Below, piece by piece: positions 16,522 through 26,799 of a DNA stretch of 64,000 bases. Positions within the stretch are counted from its first letter, which is position 1; the number at the start of each line of letters is the position of its first letter. The stretch lies in contig NZ_NSJF01000004.1 in assembly GCF_002285285.1 (NCBI RefSeq), positions 186,001 to 250,000 of the forward strand, given 5' to 3'. Origin of the DNA: Vandammella animalimorsus (GTDB taxonomy: Bacteria > Pseudomonadota > Gammaproteobacteria > Burkholderiales > Burkholderiaceae_C). A program made the translations under genes and the position numbers. The notes beneath the pieces are model-generated. The model saw only the letters and a program-made list of their open reading frames with translations, was not told the origin of the DNA and did not search any database.

Positions 16522-19500
16522 TCAGCTTTGCATTTGCATGGCATCCGCATACTGGCCCACCAGGGCGAGCAGTTCGGCATCCGAATAGGGCTTGCCCAGG
16601 TAGTGGTTGGCGCCCAATTCAATGGCATGTTCGCGGTGTTTTTGTGCCGTACGCGAAGTGATGATGATGACTGGCAGATCGGCAATGCGGGCATCGGCAC
16701 GGATGTGCTCCAGCAGCTCGAAGCCGTCCATCTGTGGCATTTCAATGTCCGACAGCACGACGATGGGCCGCTCGCCTTGCAGCATTTCCAGTGCCTGCGC
16801 ACCATTGGCGGCCAGGGCCACGCGGTAGCCTTCGCGCTTGAGCAGGCGCTGGGTGACGCGGCGCACTGTGATGGAGTCGTCCACCACCAGCACCAGCGGG
16901 GTTTGCGCCTCACCATCTTGCTCGCTGTGCAACAGGCCTGCGCCTGCCAGTTGCTGCTCGGCAGCTTGCGCATCCTCACGCTGCAGCGCTTGCGCAGCCG
17001 CGCCGTATACGCTGGCCAAGGCGATGAAGTTGTAGATCAGCAGCACGGCGCCCGAGGCCAGCACCGACATGCCCGCCAAGCCCGGCAGGGCCGAGAGCTG
17101 CGGCCCCAAGTTCTTCACCACCACTTCCTGGTTGCCCAGCACCTCGTCCACGTGCACGGCCACCACCTGCGCGGCGCTGCGCACCAGCACCACGGGGTAG
17201 ACCTTGTTGTCCAGCTCCTTGGAGCGTGGGCTGTAATGCAGCATGGCGCCAGACCAGTAGAACTGCACGCGCTTGCCATCAATCTCGATCTTGCCGCGCT
17301 GGTAGCCGCGCATCAGTTCGTCGTGGCGCACGCGCTCGATGCCATCCACCAGGTTGGCGGGCATGCCCACCGTCATCGTGCCAGCGCGTACCAGCATGAC
17401 CTGGGTAACGGCGGTCGTCAGCGGCATGATCAGGCGGAAGGTCGTGCCCTGGCCTTGCTCGGTGCTGGTTTCGATGCGCCCCCCCAGGGAGCTGACATCC
17501 ACACGCACCACGTCCATGCCGATGCCCCGGCCGGAAATGCCCGTCAGCCCTTGCGCCGTGGTCAGGCCGGGCATGAAGATCAGGCCGGCAATTTCCTTGT
17601 CCGAGATGATTTGGCCCTGGCCCAGCAGGCCGCGTTCAATGGCCTTGCGCTGAATGGCTTTCAGATCCAGACCCGCGCCATCGTCCTTGAAGGTGATCGC
17701 CACGTCGTTGCCTTCGTGGCTGACCGTCAGGGTCACTCGCCCCATGCGCGCCTTGCCGCGCTGCTCACGCTCGGCCGGCGCCTCAATGCCGTGGTCCACG
17801 CAGTTGCGCAGAATGTGCTCGAAGCTGCCCATCATGCGCTCGAGCAGCACGCGGTCCATTTCAATGGAGCCGTTTTCAATCACCAGCTCGGCCTGTTTTC
17901 CGGTATCGGCGCTGGCCTGGCGCACCACGGCGTGCAGGCGTTCGGCCACGCTGTCGAACTCCACCATGCGCGTGTGCAGCAAGTCGCGCTGCAGCTCGCG
18001 GCCCTTGCGCTCTTGCGCCACCAGGTCGTCCTCGGTGCCGACCATGGCCGCCTGCAAAGTGCGCTGCACGGTGGCCACGTCGTTGACGGTTTCAGCCATC
18101 ATGCGCGTGAGCTCCTGCACGCGGGTGAAGCGGTCAAGCTCCAGCGGGTCAAAGTTGGCGCTTTCCTTGCCCAGCGCCAGGCGCGATTGCATTTGCGACT
18201 CGGTCTGGCCCTCAAGCTCACGCAACTGCTGGCGCAGGCGATCGAGATCCACCGTCATGCCTTCCAGCGCTGCGTTGAGTTGGCGCAGGCGCGATTCGGC
18301 CCGGCTGCGCGAGATCTGGATTTCACCGGCTTGGTTGATGAGCCGGTCGATGTGCGTGCTGCGCACGCGCACCAACTGATGGCGCTTGGTGTTGGGCTGA
18401 ATGACCAGCGGCGTGGGCCCAGGCAGGCGATCACCGAAGGAGGCGCCCAGCGTCAGCGCATAGGGTGCCGCCAGGCGTTCGCTGGCAGCGGGCCGGCCCG
18501 CTGATGGCTGCCCTTGGGCCGCCGCCTTGTCCTGCGCGCTTGCGGGCAGCGCGCCATGCTCCGAGGCCTGCCAAGAGGGGATTGCCGGGCTTTGGGGATC
18601 GGCAATGCGGTGCTCTGGTCCGGTCACATCCTCGACCTTGCCCGCTGCCGGCTGCACCGGCTGGGCCACCACCGCAGCGGGCGTGCCAGTCCCATGCAAC
18701 TGGCCCATGGCCGACTGGCGCAGCACATCGAACGCGTCCTGCAATTCATCGTAGCGCGCCAGCAGCGCGACGATGGCCTCAGCGCTCTCAGCGCGGGCTT
18801 CCAGCACTTCGATTTCCGACTCGAAGCGGTGCGCCATTTCACCGATCTGGCGCGCCCCGGCCAGGCGTGAGCTGCCTTTGAGGGTGTGCAGCACGCGCAA
18901 GGCCTCACTGCGCGCCTCGAACGATTGCGGCTCGCCCGACCAACGGCGCAGTGCGCCAATCAGGCGCGGCAGCAATTCGATGGCTTCTTCCTCGAAGATC
19001 GGGAAAAGATCCGGATCCACGCGGTCAGCCATTGGCGCTGGCGTTTCGACCGGCTGAGGCGCAGGCTGCATGGCGGCAGGCTCGGAAGTCGGGGCTGCGG
19101 CCGGCGCGCTCCGCGCAGTGTCACCGCCCCACTCCAGTTCATCGAGGCGCTCAAACTCTTGCGGCGCTATCGTGCCATTGCCCACGCCTGCGGCAATTTC
19201 ATCCAGTGCAACCTGCACGGCCTGCAAGCTATTGGAAAGCACACTGCGCACCCATTCCCGGTTGGGGGCGCCATGCACACTCAACTGGGCCAGATGCGTT
19301 GCAATCTGCTGCAGCAGCTGACCGAAGCTGGCATCGGTCTTGAACAGGGAGCCCGTGGCCGCCAGGCGGTTGCCTTTGCCCACCACGCGCGGAGACAACA
19401 GGTGCCCCCCTGGATGGCTTGCCCAAGCGGCCAACTCCGCATCCAGTTCCTGGGTCAGCTGCAGGGCCTGCAGCATCCAGTGCGTGGCCTCATTCTGCTG

Positions 19501-22500
19501 GCCCAAATCGATGTATTCCTTGGCGGTACGGGCCATTTGCTGCACCGAGGCTGCAGGCGCTGCGGCGGGCAGGGCCGCCTCCTGGCTTTGCTCGGGTACG
19601 CTCGACTCGCCAGGCTGCTGCAGCATCGGCTGCACTGGCTCCAACTGCGGCAGCTCTTGCATGGAGGTAACCAGGGCATCCAGATCGCTCAGCAGTGCGG
19701 CATCGCCGCTGAAGTCAATGTGCTGCACGTGCTCATCGGCCTTTTCGTCGGCCAGGTTGCGCGCGTTCTGGGCGGGATCGACGATTTCTGTGTCCTTGAA
19801 GCCGATGCCCCAGCGCTCGGCATCCTCCTGCGAGACGGATATGCTGCTGTCGAGCTCATCGAGCAGGGTTTCCGTAGCCTGCAAGTCACCGGGCTGTTGC
19901 GTTGGCGCCTCGGTGGCTTCGATGTCCTCCTCGCCGGCGGCGCTGCTATCGGCCACGGGCTCGGCGGAGGGCTCGGCAGCAGGGGCTTGCCAATCCAGCG
20001 GCGCATCGAACACCATGCTGGCCAACGATTCGGCCTGTGCCTCATCGGGGATGTCAAGCTCTGGCGGCGCGTCTACCGCCCGCTGCGCCTCAAGCGGCGC
20101 ATCCTGCTGCACCAGGGCCGCGAGCAAGGCTTCATCGTCCTGGGCCAGCGACTCCTGCGCCACTTGCTCCGGTTGTTGCAGTGGCTGCTCGATTTTCTCT
20201 TCTTCGAGTTCTGGCAAACCTTGCCGGCATGTTTCGCTGCCGACCTGGTCTAGTGATGCCTCGTCAACATCCCACGAGAGTTCTTCCGACTGCGACGGCT
20301 CCACGCCATCCAGGGCCAGGATGGCGTTGACCAGGTGATTGTCGTCCTCGGCGCTGAAGTCCGGTGCGGCGCTGGCTTGCACAGCTTCGGCCTCAGGCTC
20401 GGCCTTGGGCTCCAGCGAAGCCCAATCCTTGTCCAGCTCCATGAAGGCCTCAGCCAAGCGGGAATCACTGATTTCCTGGGCCACAGCAGCGTCTTCACCT
20501 GCCTGAGCTTGGGGCGCCTGCGCATCGTCTGCCATCGGGCTGGCCTCGATGGGCTGCAGCTCTGATTGCAGGCCCGATGTCCAGTCGCTCTCTTCGGCAC
20601 CCACCTCTGCAAACGCTGGGGTTTTGGCATCTCCCTGGGCGCTGTCAACGGCACTAGCGGCCGCATCATCGAAAGGCTGCAGATCCAGGGCCAACGCATC
20701 CATGTCCCATTCCATGGTCTTGGCAGGCGCTTGAGCGTCCTCGGAAACAGCCTGCTGGGCTGGCTCAAGCTGCTCGGCCACAGCCTCTGGCTGGTCGGCC
20801 ATATCCAGGGCTTCGGCCAGGCCCATGTCTGGCTGCGCCTGCGGCGCTTCAGCCGTGCTCGAATCGGCAGCAGGCAGCGCTTGGGCTTGTGTGGCGCCTT
20901 CCTGCGCCAGGCCGGCCGGCTGCAATGGGACGTAAGCGCCGGTGCTGCGCATGGCCTGGGCCGATTGCTCGAACGCCGTCGAATGCCATGCCGAGGTATC
21001 GGCGCGCGCAGCAATGGCCTGCACCCACTGGGCCATGACCTCCAACGCTTCAGAACAAAGCTGGTGCAGCTCCGGATTGAAGGGCTTCTGCTCGGCCAGC
21101 CAGCCGTTCATGACCTGTTCCATGGCCCAGGCGGCTTCGCCAAATGTCTCCAGCCCGACCATGCGCGAGCTGCCCTTGAGGGTGTGGAAGGCGCGACGCA
21201 AAATGGTTTGCTGCTCCACGTCCTGCGGAGCATTGGCCAGCTGCGCCAACGATTGACGGCCGTTGTCCAGCACCTCGTGCGCTTCTTCCAGGAACACGTC
21301 CAGCAGCTCGTCGTCAATGGCGTTGTCCGGCTGTGACTGGGCCGGGGCCGCCTGGGTGGCGCCCAGCCCCTCCAGCGGGGCATCCGTCAGCGGCCCGGGC
21401 TGCTGGGGCGCGGTGGTCGCTTCTGGTGCTGCCTCGGGCATGGCCGAGGCCAGTTCAGTGGGGCTGGCAAAGGCGTCGCGCAGATCCAGCTCGGTGTCAG
21501 GGCCGGACGAGGGGCCTTGCACCTGCTCCTCCTGCGGTGCATCGCCCTCGGTGGCCACGGTGCCCGCAGCGGCGGCGGCTCGGGCCGATTCCTGCACATG
21601 CTCGAAAATGTCGCGCCCGCCGATTTCGTACACCTTGAGGCGCCCCATGAGCGGTTGTAGGCGCTGGGCCTTCTCGTCGAAGACGAACAATTCCTTGGCC
21701 AGCGTGGGCTGGTAGGCCAGCATGTCCACCTGCAGACTCAAGGCCCCCAGGTTGCTACCGATCTTTTCAAAGCGTTCATCAGATGCATTCGACGCAAGCA
21801 CACCGTCTTGCTCGGATGCCTCCATCAATTGCTGGATGTCCTTGTTGATTTGCTGGATGGCCTTGGTCGCTGGCGTCAGCCCCAGCACAGCCAGCACCCC
21901 GCGGGCGCGCGAGAGAATGCCCGGCGCATCTTTGAGCGGGGTGGTGTTGCTGGGATCACGGAAGAATTGGTCAATGTAATTTTCAGCTTCCGTCAAGTGC
22001 GCGCGCAGCTCGCCTACGACGCTACCGATGGTTTCGCCATCGCTGACGCGCGTGTACAAGTCTTCCATCCACGCCGGCAGCGGCTCACTGTGACCCTGGC
22101 TGGCCGCATTGCGCAGCCGCTGCGTCAGCTCCTGCATGCGCTCGGGCAATTGCGTGGCGCGAATGCGCACATCCTCCAGCATGGCCTGCAGGTAGAGGAT
22201 GGTGGTGGCCACCTCCATGGCCAGCTCCGGCGCCGGCTTGCGCTGCTTGGCAATCAGCGCTGCAACGATTTGCTGCAGCGTCTGCAACAGGCCCGACATC
22301 TCCGGCAAATACTCCAGCATTTGCTGACTGAAGGCCTGCAAATGGGCTGCGGTGGCCTGCAAAGGATTGTCCCCACCCTCGACCACTGCGCTCCAGTCCT
22401 CGGCCAGCGCCTTGAGTTGCTGCACCAGCTCTTTTTTCTGTTGCGGCGACAGCAGGCTGAAGACATTGTTGGCGTAATCCACATGCGCTTGCTCGGCCAG

Positions 22501-23415
22501 CCCAAAGGCCTCGCGCACGGCATACAGTACCGGAGATTTGTCTTGCTGCACGTTCTGCGCCTGGGCGCAGAAGAACAGCAGATCCTGCATCCAGCGCGCC
22601 GTGATCTGGGTATCGCTCTTGCTGGCCAGCGAGGCGTACTGCACCAGCACCCGGGTGGCTGCACGACGCACGTAGACGTCGTTGTTGATCAGGCGCTGCT
22701 CCAGCCCCTCGAAAAAGCCTGCAGCCACCTTCCAGAAGGTGCGCTCGCGAAAATCGTGATTGTTCGCCGCCAGCCCCAGGCACAGCTGCACCAGATCATG
22801 GCCGCTTTGCCGCAGGCGCTGGTTCTGCACCAGCGACAAGATGGCGCGGTCCAAGCGCTGGCGCACCTGCGCGCTGGGCTCAATTGCCTTGGCTGGCAAG
22901 GGCAGCTCTGGCTCGCGCAAGTCGCCTTCCAGATGCCACAGATCGGCCGGGCTGGCCGGCGGCGTGGCGCCGGTGAGTGCATGCACATCGCGATAGGCTG
23001 GAAACAGCAGCACAGGGGAAAGACTGGCATCGAGCAGCAGGCTTTCCAGATACTCGCCCACGGCCATGCCTGCGCGATGCAGTGCGGCCACGGCCTGCGG
23101 CGAGCACGATTCAGGGCGCTGCACCATTTTGGCCACGGCATATTCGCACTGGCGCAACACGAAGGCGGGGATAAAGGCGCCCACCATTTCCAGGGCGCCA
23201 CAGGTCTGGTGGATCAGATTCTTGGCCTGCGCCAGATCGCCCACCTGCTCGGCCAAGGCCTCGCTCTGCGCCGGGTCACCCACGCGCGTTGCAAAGCCCT
23301 GCAGGTATTCAATGGCCTGCCCATATGTTTGACGCAGCTCCGTCAGCACCCACGCCAATGGTCCCAGATCCTGCCCTTTGATGGCGGTATCGGTGTGTTG
23401 CGTTGTCGTGTTCAT
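16522..23415 (-). CDS. chpA: Hybrid chemotaxis histidine kinase of the type IV pilus system (ChpA/PilL)
   Basis: A 2297-residue CheA-like protein. The N-terminal half (1-700) is helical with degenerate phosphotransfer-like segments lacking the His. Two canonical Hpt domains follow, with His744 in AFHTLKGSSRMVGL and His1510 in LHTLKGSSRLAGA, separated by about 650 residues of acidic, Gln/Ala/Pro-rich linker. Then come the dimerisation region, a HATPase (N-box NCVDHGIEAP around 1871, G-boxes DDGAGLD and GRGIGMDVV), a CheW-like domain (about 2030-2150) and a receiver with phospho-acceptor Asp2223 (VLSDIEMPQMDG). In Pseudomonas, ChpA passes phosphate to PilG and PilH to control pilus extension, twitching and cAMP. 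It is the last chemosensory gene of the pilG-H-I-J-chpA run; pilK, chpB and chpC are absent here. Confidence 0.92.
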   Translation of the reverse strand: MNTTTQHTDTAIKGQDLGPLAWVLTELRQTYGQAIEYLQGFATRVGDPAQSEALAEQVGDLAQAKNLIHQTCGALEMVGAFIPAFVLRQCEYAVAKMVQRPESCSPQAVAALHRAGMAVGEYLESLLLDASLSPVLLFPAYRDVHALTGATPPASPADLWHLEGDLREPELPLPAKAIEPSAQVRQRLDRAILSLVQNQRLRQSGHDLVQLCLGLAANNHDFRERTFWKVAAGFFEGLEQRLINNDVYVRRAATRVLVQYASLASKSDTQITARWMQDLLFFCAQAQNVQQDKSPVLYAVREAFGLAEQAHVDYANNVFSLLSPQQKKELVQQLKALAEDWSAVVEGGDNPLQATAAHLQAFSQQMLEYLPEMSGLLQTLQQIVAALIAKQRKPAPELAMEVATTILYLQAMLEDVRIRATQLPERMQELTQRLRNAASQGHSEPLPAWMEDLYTRVSDGETIGSVVGELRAHLTEAENYIDQFFRDPSNTTPLKDAPGILSRARGVLAVLGLTPATKAIQQINKDIQQLMEASEQDGVLASNASDERFEKIGSNLGALSLQVDMLAYQPTLAKELFVFDEKAQRLQPLMGRLKVYEIGGRDIFEHVQESARAAAAAGTVATEGDAPQEEQVQGPSSGPDTELDLRDAFASPTELASAMPEAAPEATTAPQQPGPLTDAPLEGLGATQAAPAQSQPDNAIDDELLDVFLEEAHEVLDNGRQSLAQLANAPQDVEQQTILRRAFHTLKGSSRMVGLETFGEAAWAMEQVMNGWLAEQKPFNPELHQLCSEALEVMAQWVQAIAARADTSAWHSTAFEQSAQAMRSTGAYVPLQPAGLAQEGATQAQALPAADSSTAEAPQAQPDMGLAEALDMADQPEAVAEQLEPAQQAVSEDAQAPAKTMEWDMDALALDLQPFDDAAASAVDSAQGDAKTPAFAEVGAEESDWTSGLQSELQPIEASPMADDAQAPQAQAGEDAAVAQEISDSRLAEAFMELDKDWASLEPKAEPEAEAVQASAAPDFSAEDDNHLVNAILALDGVEPSQSEELSWDVDEASLDQVGSETCRQGLPELEEEKIEQPLQQPEQVAQESLAQDDEALLAALVQQDAPLEAQRAVDAPPELDIPDEAQAESLASMVFDAPLDWQAPAAEPSAEPVADSSAAGEEDIEATEAPTQQPGDLQATETLLDELDSSISVSQEDAERWGIGFKDTEIVDPAQNARNLADEKADEHVQHIDFSGDAALLSDLDALVTSMQELPQLEPVQPMLQQPGESSVPEQSQEAALPAAAPAASVQQMARTAKEYIDLGQQNEATHWMLQALQLTQELDAELAAWASHPGGHLLSPRVVGKGNRLAATGSLFKTDASFGQLLQQIATHLAQLSVHGAPNREWVRSVLSNSLQAVQVALDEIAAGVGNGTIAPQEFERLDELEWGGDTARSAPAAAPTSEPAAMQPAPQPVETPAPMADRVDPDLFPIFEEEAIELLPRLIGALRRWSGEPQSFEARSEALRVLHTLKGSSRLAGARQIGEMAHRFESEIEVLEARAESAEAIVALLARYDELQDAFDVLRQSAMGQLHGTGTPAAVVAQPVQPAAGKVEDVTGPEHRIADPQSPAIPSWQASEHGALPASAQDKAAAQGQPSAGRPAASERLAAPYALTLGASFGDRLPGPTPLVIQPNTKRHQLVRVRSTHIDRLINQAGEIQISRSRAESRLRQLNAALEGMTVDLDRLRQQLRELEGQTESQMQSRLALGKESANFDPLELDRFTRVQELTRMMAETVNDVATVQRTLQAAMVGTEDDLVAQERKGRELQRDLLHTRMVEFDSVAERLHAVVRQASADTGKQAELVIENGSIEMDRVLLERMMGSFEHILRNCVDHGIEAPAEREQRGKARMGRVTLTVSHEGNDVAITFKDDGAGLDLKAIQRKAIERGLLGQGQIISDKEIAGLIFMPGLTTAQGLTGISGRGIGMDVVRVDVSSLGGRIETSTEQGQGTTFRLIMPLTTAVTQVMLVRAGTMTVGMPANLVDGIERVRHDELMRGYQRGKIEIDGKRVQFYWSGAMLHYSPRSKELDNKVYPVVLVRSAAQVVAVHVDEVLGNQEVVVKNLGPQLSALPGLAGMSVLASGAVLLIYNFIALASVYGAAAQALQREDAQAAEQQLAGAGLLHSEQDGEAQTPLVLVVDDSITVRRVTQRLLKREGYRVALAANGAQALEMLQGERPIVVLSDIEMPQMDGFELLEHIRADARIADLPVIIITSRTAQKHREHAIELGANHYLGKPYSDAELLALVGQYADAMQMQS

Positions 23416-23575
23416 GGTCTGTCCCTAAATACTGATCTGCTATGCGGCCTGCGACGCATCAGCCCGGAGCCACTACCCTGCGGTGGTGTTCCGCCTCCCC
23501 CCAGTCCGCTGCGGCTGATACAGCGTCAACATGGATGTAGCCTGTGCACAGCATCCATGCTGATATGGCAAAGGT

Positions 23576-25789
23576 TTATTGAATTTTGAAGCGCGCAATG
23601 GACTGCAGCAGCTCCTGCGCCGTATGCGCCAATGCCCGCACCTGCTGGGCCGTGGAGCGCGTACCGTCACTGGTCTGCTCCGTCACGGCCAGAATGTGCT
23701 GGATGTTTTCAGTCACCTGGTTGGCCAGCGCCGCTTCTTGCAAGGCCGCGCTGGAGATTTCCTCCACCTTCATGGAGAGCTGGCGCGAAACCTCGTCGAT
23801 GGCCGTCAGCTGGGTGCCGGCGCGGTCGGCCAGCATGGCCCCCTCGACCACCCCTTGCGTGGAGCGTTCCATGGCCGCCACCGCATCCTGAGTATCGCTC
23901 TGGATGGCGTGCACCAGCTCGGCAATCTTGCGCGTTGCATCGGCAGAGCGCTCGGCCAGGCGCTGCACCTCCTCGGCCACGATCGAGAAGCCGCGCCCGG
24001 CCTCTCCGGCCGAGGCCGCCTGAATAGCCGCATTGAGCGCCAGCACGTTGGTCTGCTCGGTAATGTCGGAAATCAGCTCAATGATCTCGCTGATCTCTTG
24101 CGAGGACTCGCCCAGACGCTTGATGCGTTTGGAGGATTCCTGAATCTGCGCCCGGATGGCATTCATGCCAGTGATCGAATCCTGCACGGCGCGCAGGCCC
24201 GATTCGGCCGCATTGCGCGACTGCAACGCCACCTGCGCCGAGTCTTGCGCATTGCCCGAGATGGTGTTGATACGCTGGGCCATCTCCAGCACGGCGCGCC
24301 CAGTCTCGCGGATCTCGCGCAGCTGCTCGGTGGAAGCGGCCAGCAGCTCGGTCGATGTGGCATCCACCGACAGCGTCGTCTTGGTCACCTTGTCGGCCGA
24401 CTGGTGCACGTTCTGCACCAGGTGGCGCAGCTCCTCAATGGTGTAGTTCACCGAGTCGGCAATGGCCCCGGTGATATCCTCGGTCACTGTGGCTTCCTGA
24501 GTCAAGTCGCCCTCGGCCACCAACAGCAGCTCATTCATCAGGCGCAAAATCGCCGCCTGGTTGGCATCGTTCAGACGCTTGGCATCCTGCTCGCTCAACA
24601 AGGTGGCCTCGTGCACACGGGCCGCATCCAGCAAGCGCCGCCGGCCTGCGCGAATGTAGGCCAAGGCCATGGTCCAGCCGCCCAGGGCTGTCAACAGCCC
24701 CCCAAGCAGGATCAGCGCAATCTGCCACCACTGCCAGCCCACCTCAGCCGCCAGGCTGTTCTTGATGATCTCCAGCGGTTGCAACACCGCGTTGGACTGG
24801 TGATAAAGCTTGCGCAGCGAATCGCGTGCCGAGTTCACCGCCGGTAGAGCCTCCTGCAAGGACTGCAGCGCAGTCTGGCTGTCTTGCAGCTGGTAATTGA
24901 GCGTCTGCAGGATATTGCCCAGCTGCGCATTGCCTGTGACGGCGCGCAGCTGCTGTGCATAGCCCTCGGCCATCATCAGGCTATGGCTCAACAGGGCAAA
25001 ATTCCCAGCATCGAGCACATCGGTATCCTGCACGTCATGCGCCGTACCGGAAATCGCCTGCAACGCCAGCATCAGTTGCTGCGCCAATTCACGCTCGCGC
25101 AGCGGCGCTTGTCCAGATTGGGCAACGGGCAGCAGCACCCCCTGGTTGCTGGTCGATAGCTTCACCATCGAGTTGAATGCCGTATCGCGCGCGCGCAGCA
25201 CAGGCCGCCCTTCCTGCAGCAGCTCCGCCGAAGCACGAATTTGCTCACCACGCTGGGCAATGGCCGGGAAAAAAGCGTATTTGTTGGCAACCCGGCTACC
25301 GCCCATGGTGCTGATCTGGTCAGCCAGCGATTGCGCACTGCTGACTGCATCTTGCAAGGCCGATGCCTCGCCCGTCAGCGCCAGCGACGACACCATGCCC
25401 AGGCGTCTGGTCAGCTCCGTGGCGTCACTGCTGGCGCTATACAAAGAACCGGCGCGCTGCGAATGCCAGACCCCTTGCACAACGCCCAGCGTGAAGAGCA
25501 GGAGCCCAAGGCCCAGCAGCAGGCGCGAATACAGCAGATGGCGCGCAAGCTTGCCCTTGCCCAGCAAAGGCAACTCAATCGTTGGGTTGCCCAATGGGCT
25601 GGTGAATTTCTTTTTCTTGGCCTGGTCTTTGCCCTTGGCGGCACCATCGGCGCCGGCCTCGCTGCCAGGGGCCTTGGTAGCCTGCTCCTCACTGCTGGGG
25701 ACCGCTTCCATCACGGTGGAGCTCCACGCGGTTGAGGGCGCATTGGCGGTGTGCTGCTCGGCAGGCTCGCTCGTTGTTTGTTTGGTCAT
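23576..25789 (-). CDS. pilJ: Type IV pilus methyl-accepting chemoreceptor
   Basis: 737 residues. A Lys-rich cytoplasmic N-terminus of about 80 residues leads to a first membrane helix (about 88-108), a periplasmic sensor region with two helical PilJ modules (about 110-350), a second membrane helix (about 355-378), a HAMP-like segment and a long cytoplasmic coiled coil. The kinase-control hairpin tip is intact (DITEQTNVLALNAAIQAASAGEAGRGFSIVAEEVQRLAERS). PilJ senses pilus-related or surface signals and drives the ChpA kinase through PilI. A 160-bp gap separates it from chpA, longer than the other spacings in the operon, and holds an inverted repeat ATGGATG/CATCCAT. Confidence 0.93.
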   Translation of the reverse strand: MTKQTTSEPAEQHTANAPSTAWSSTVMEAVPSSEEQATKAPGSEAGADGAAKGKDQAKKKKFTSPLGNPTIELPLLGKGKLARHLLYSRLLLGLGLLLFTLGVVQGVWHSQRAGSLYSASSDATELTRRLGMVSSLALTGEASALQDAVSSAQSLADQISTMGGSRVANKYAFFPAIAQRGEQIRASAELLQEGRPVLRARDTAFNSMVKLSTSNQGVLLPVAQSGQAPLRERELAQQLMLALQAISGTAHDVQDTDVLDAGNFALLSHSLMMAEGYAQQLRAVTGNAQLGNILQTLNYQLQDSQTALQSLQEALPAVNSARDSLRKLYHQSNAVLQPLEIIKNSLAAEVGWQWWQIALILLGGLLTALGGWTMALAYIRAGRRRLLDAARVHEATLLSEQDAKRLNDANQAAILRLMNELLLVAEGDLTQEATVTEDITGAIADSVNYTIEELRHLVQNVHQSADKVTKTTLSVDATSTELLAASTEQLREIRETGRAVLEMAQRINTISGNAQDSAQVALQSRNAAESGLRAVQDSITGMNAIRAQIQESSKRIKRLGESSQEISEIIELISDITEQTNVLALNAAIQAASAGEAGRGFSIVAEEVQRLAERSADATRKIAELVHAIQSDTQDAVAAMERSTQGVVEGAMLADRAGTQLTAIDEVSRQLSMKVEEISSAALQEAALANQVTENIQHILAVTEQTSDGTRSTAQQVRALAHTAQELLQSIARFKIQ

Positions 25790-25841
25790 GGTGTCGTTGT
25801 ACTGTGCACTCGGTCAAAGGCCCTGATTCAAAGGCTCTCAT

Positions 25842-26390
25842 TCAAAGGCCAATGGCAAGAAACTGGCTGTCCTGGGCCAGGCGCTGCAGATTCAGCTCCT
25901 GCCAATGCCTGCCTTCTGCATCGGCATAAATATTGCCCAGGAATGGGGCGGCAGCGGTACTGCCCGGCGCCGGCGCATAGGCCGATGTGAAGTCCGTCAG
26001 GCTTTTCAAACCAGCCATGTGATCAATCAATAAAGCGGTGTTGACTTCCAGCACCGGGTTGAGTGTCAACAGCATGCACTCCGCCAGCGCCTGCTCGCTG
26101 CGCGGCGCCGCATTGGCGTCCAGATAAGAGGCCACATCCACCACCCCGGACAGGGAGCCGCGCCAGTTGATCACCCCGAGAAACCAGGGCTTGGTATAGG
26201 GCACTGGGGCCGGCCTTTGCCAAGGCAGAATCTCGAACGCGTGGCTGAGCGGAATCAGAAAGAAGCGCCCGCCGATCTGCACGGCCATCCAAGCCGATAC
26301 TGCGCGCTCGCCCGCATCCACCTGGCGCAAGCGCCGCGCCAAGCGAGCCTGCAAGTCATCCTGGCCGACCTGCTCTTGTGCGGCGCTCAT
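25842..26390 (-). CDS. pilI: CheW-like adaptor of the pilus chemosensory system
   Basis: 182 residues with one CheW domain (about 35-175): WMAVQIGGRFFLIPLSHAFEILPW, VPYTKPWFLGVINWRGSLSGVVDVASYL, and a C-terminal LGNIYADAEGRHWQELNLQRL. Such adaptors link the PilJ receptor tip to ChpA in the polar array. The start is the ATG of SAAQEQVGQDD; it overlaps the pilH stop by 4 bp (ATGA). An in-frame longer reading to 26519 overlaps pilH in another frame and is rejected. Confidence 0.9.
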   Translation of the reverse strand: MSAAQEQVGQDDLQARLARRLRQVDAGERAVSAWMAVQIGGRFFLIPLSHAFEILPWQRPAPVPYTKPWFLGVINWRGSLSGVVDVASYLDANAAPRSEQALAECMLLTLNPVLEVNTALLIDHMAGLKSLTDFTSAYAPAPGSTAAAPFLGNIYADAEGRHWQELNLQRLAQDSQFLAIGL

Positions 26391-26764
26391 GAAACCTCCT
26401 TGCGCAAGGCATCGATGGCCTCTTCCAGTTCCTTGGGATCGACTGGCTTGACCAGATAGGCCCGCGCACCCTGGCGCAAGCCCCAGACCTTGTCGGTGCT
26501 CTGACCCTTGCTGGTGCACAAAATGATGGGCAAGTTGGCGTAGGCTGGATCCTTGGTGATGCTGCGGGTGAGTTGAAAGCCGTTCTTGCCGGGCATGACC
26601 ACATCCATCAGGATCAGGTCGGGACGCTCCTCGGCCATTTTCTGCAATGCTTCATCGGCATTGCTGGCGGTACGCACAGCAATGCCCTGCTTTTGCAGCA
26701 GATCAGACAAATAAGCTTGCTCCGTGCGCGAGTCGTCCACCACCAGCACTTTTTGAATCAACAT
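26387..26764 (-). CDS. pilH: Response regulator PilH
   Basis: 125 residues, a stand-alone receiver domain: KVLVVDDSRTEQAYL (acidic pair), LILMDVVMPGKNGFQL (phospho-acceptor Asp), PIILCTSKGQ (Ser/Thr switch with a preceding Cys) and YLVKPVDPKEL (conserved Lys). PilH is thought to act as a phosphate sink or to promote retraction through PilT. It lies 35 bp downstream of pilG. Confidence 0.93.
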   Translation of the reverse strand: MLIQKVLVVDDSRTEQAYLSDLLQKQGIAVRTASNADEALQKMAEERPDLILMDVVMPGKNGFQLTRSITKDPAYANLPIILCTSKGQSTDKVWGLRQGARAYLVKPVDPKELEEAIDALRKEVS

Positions 26765-26799
26765 GATCGCTTCCTCTTGTTCTGTTTGTTTTGTTTTGA

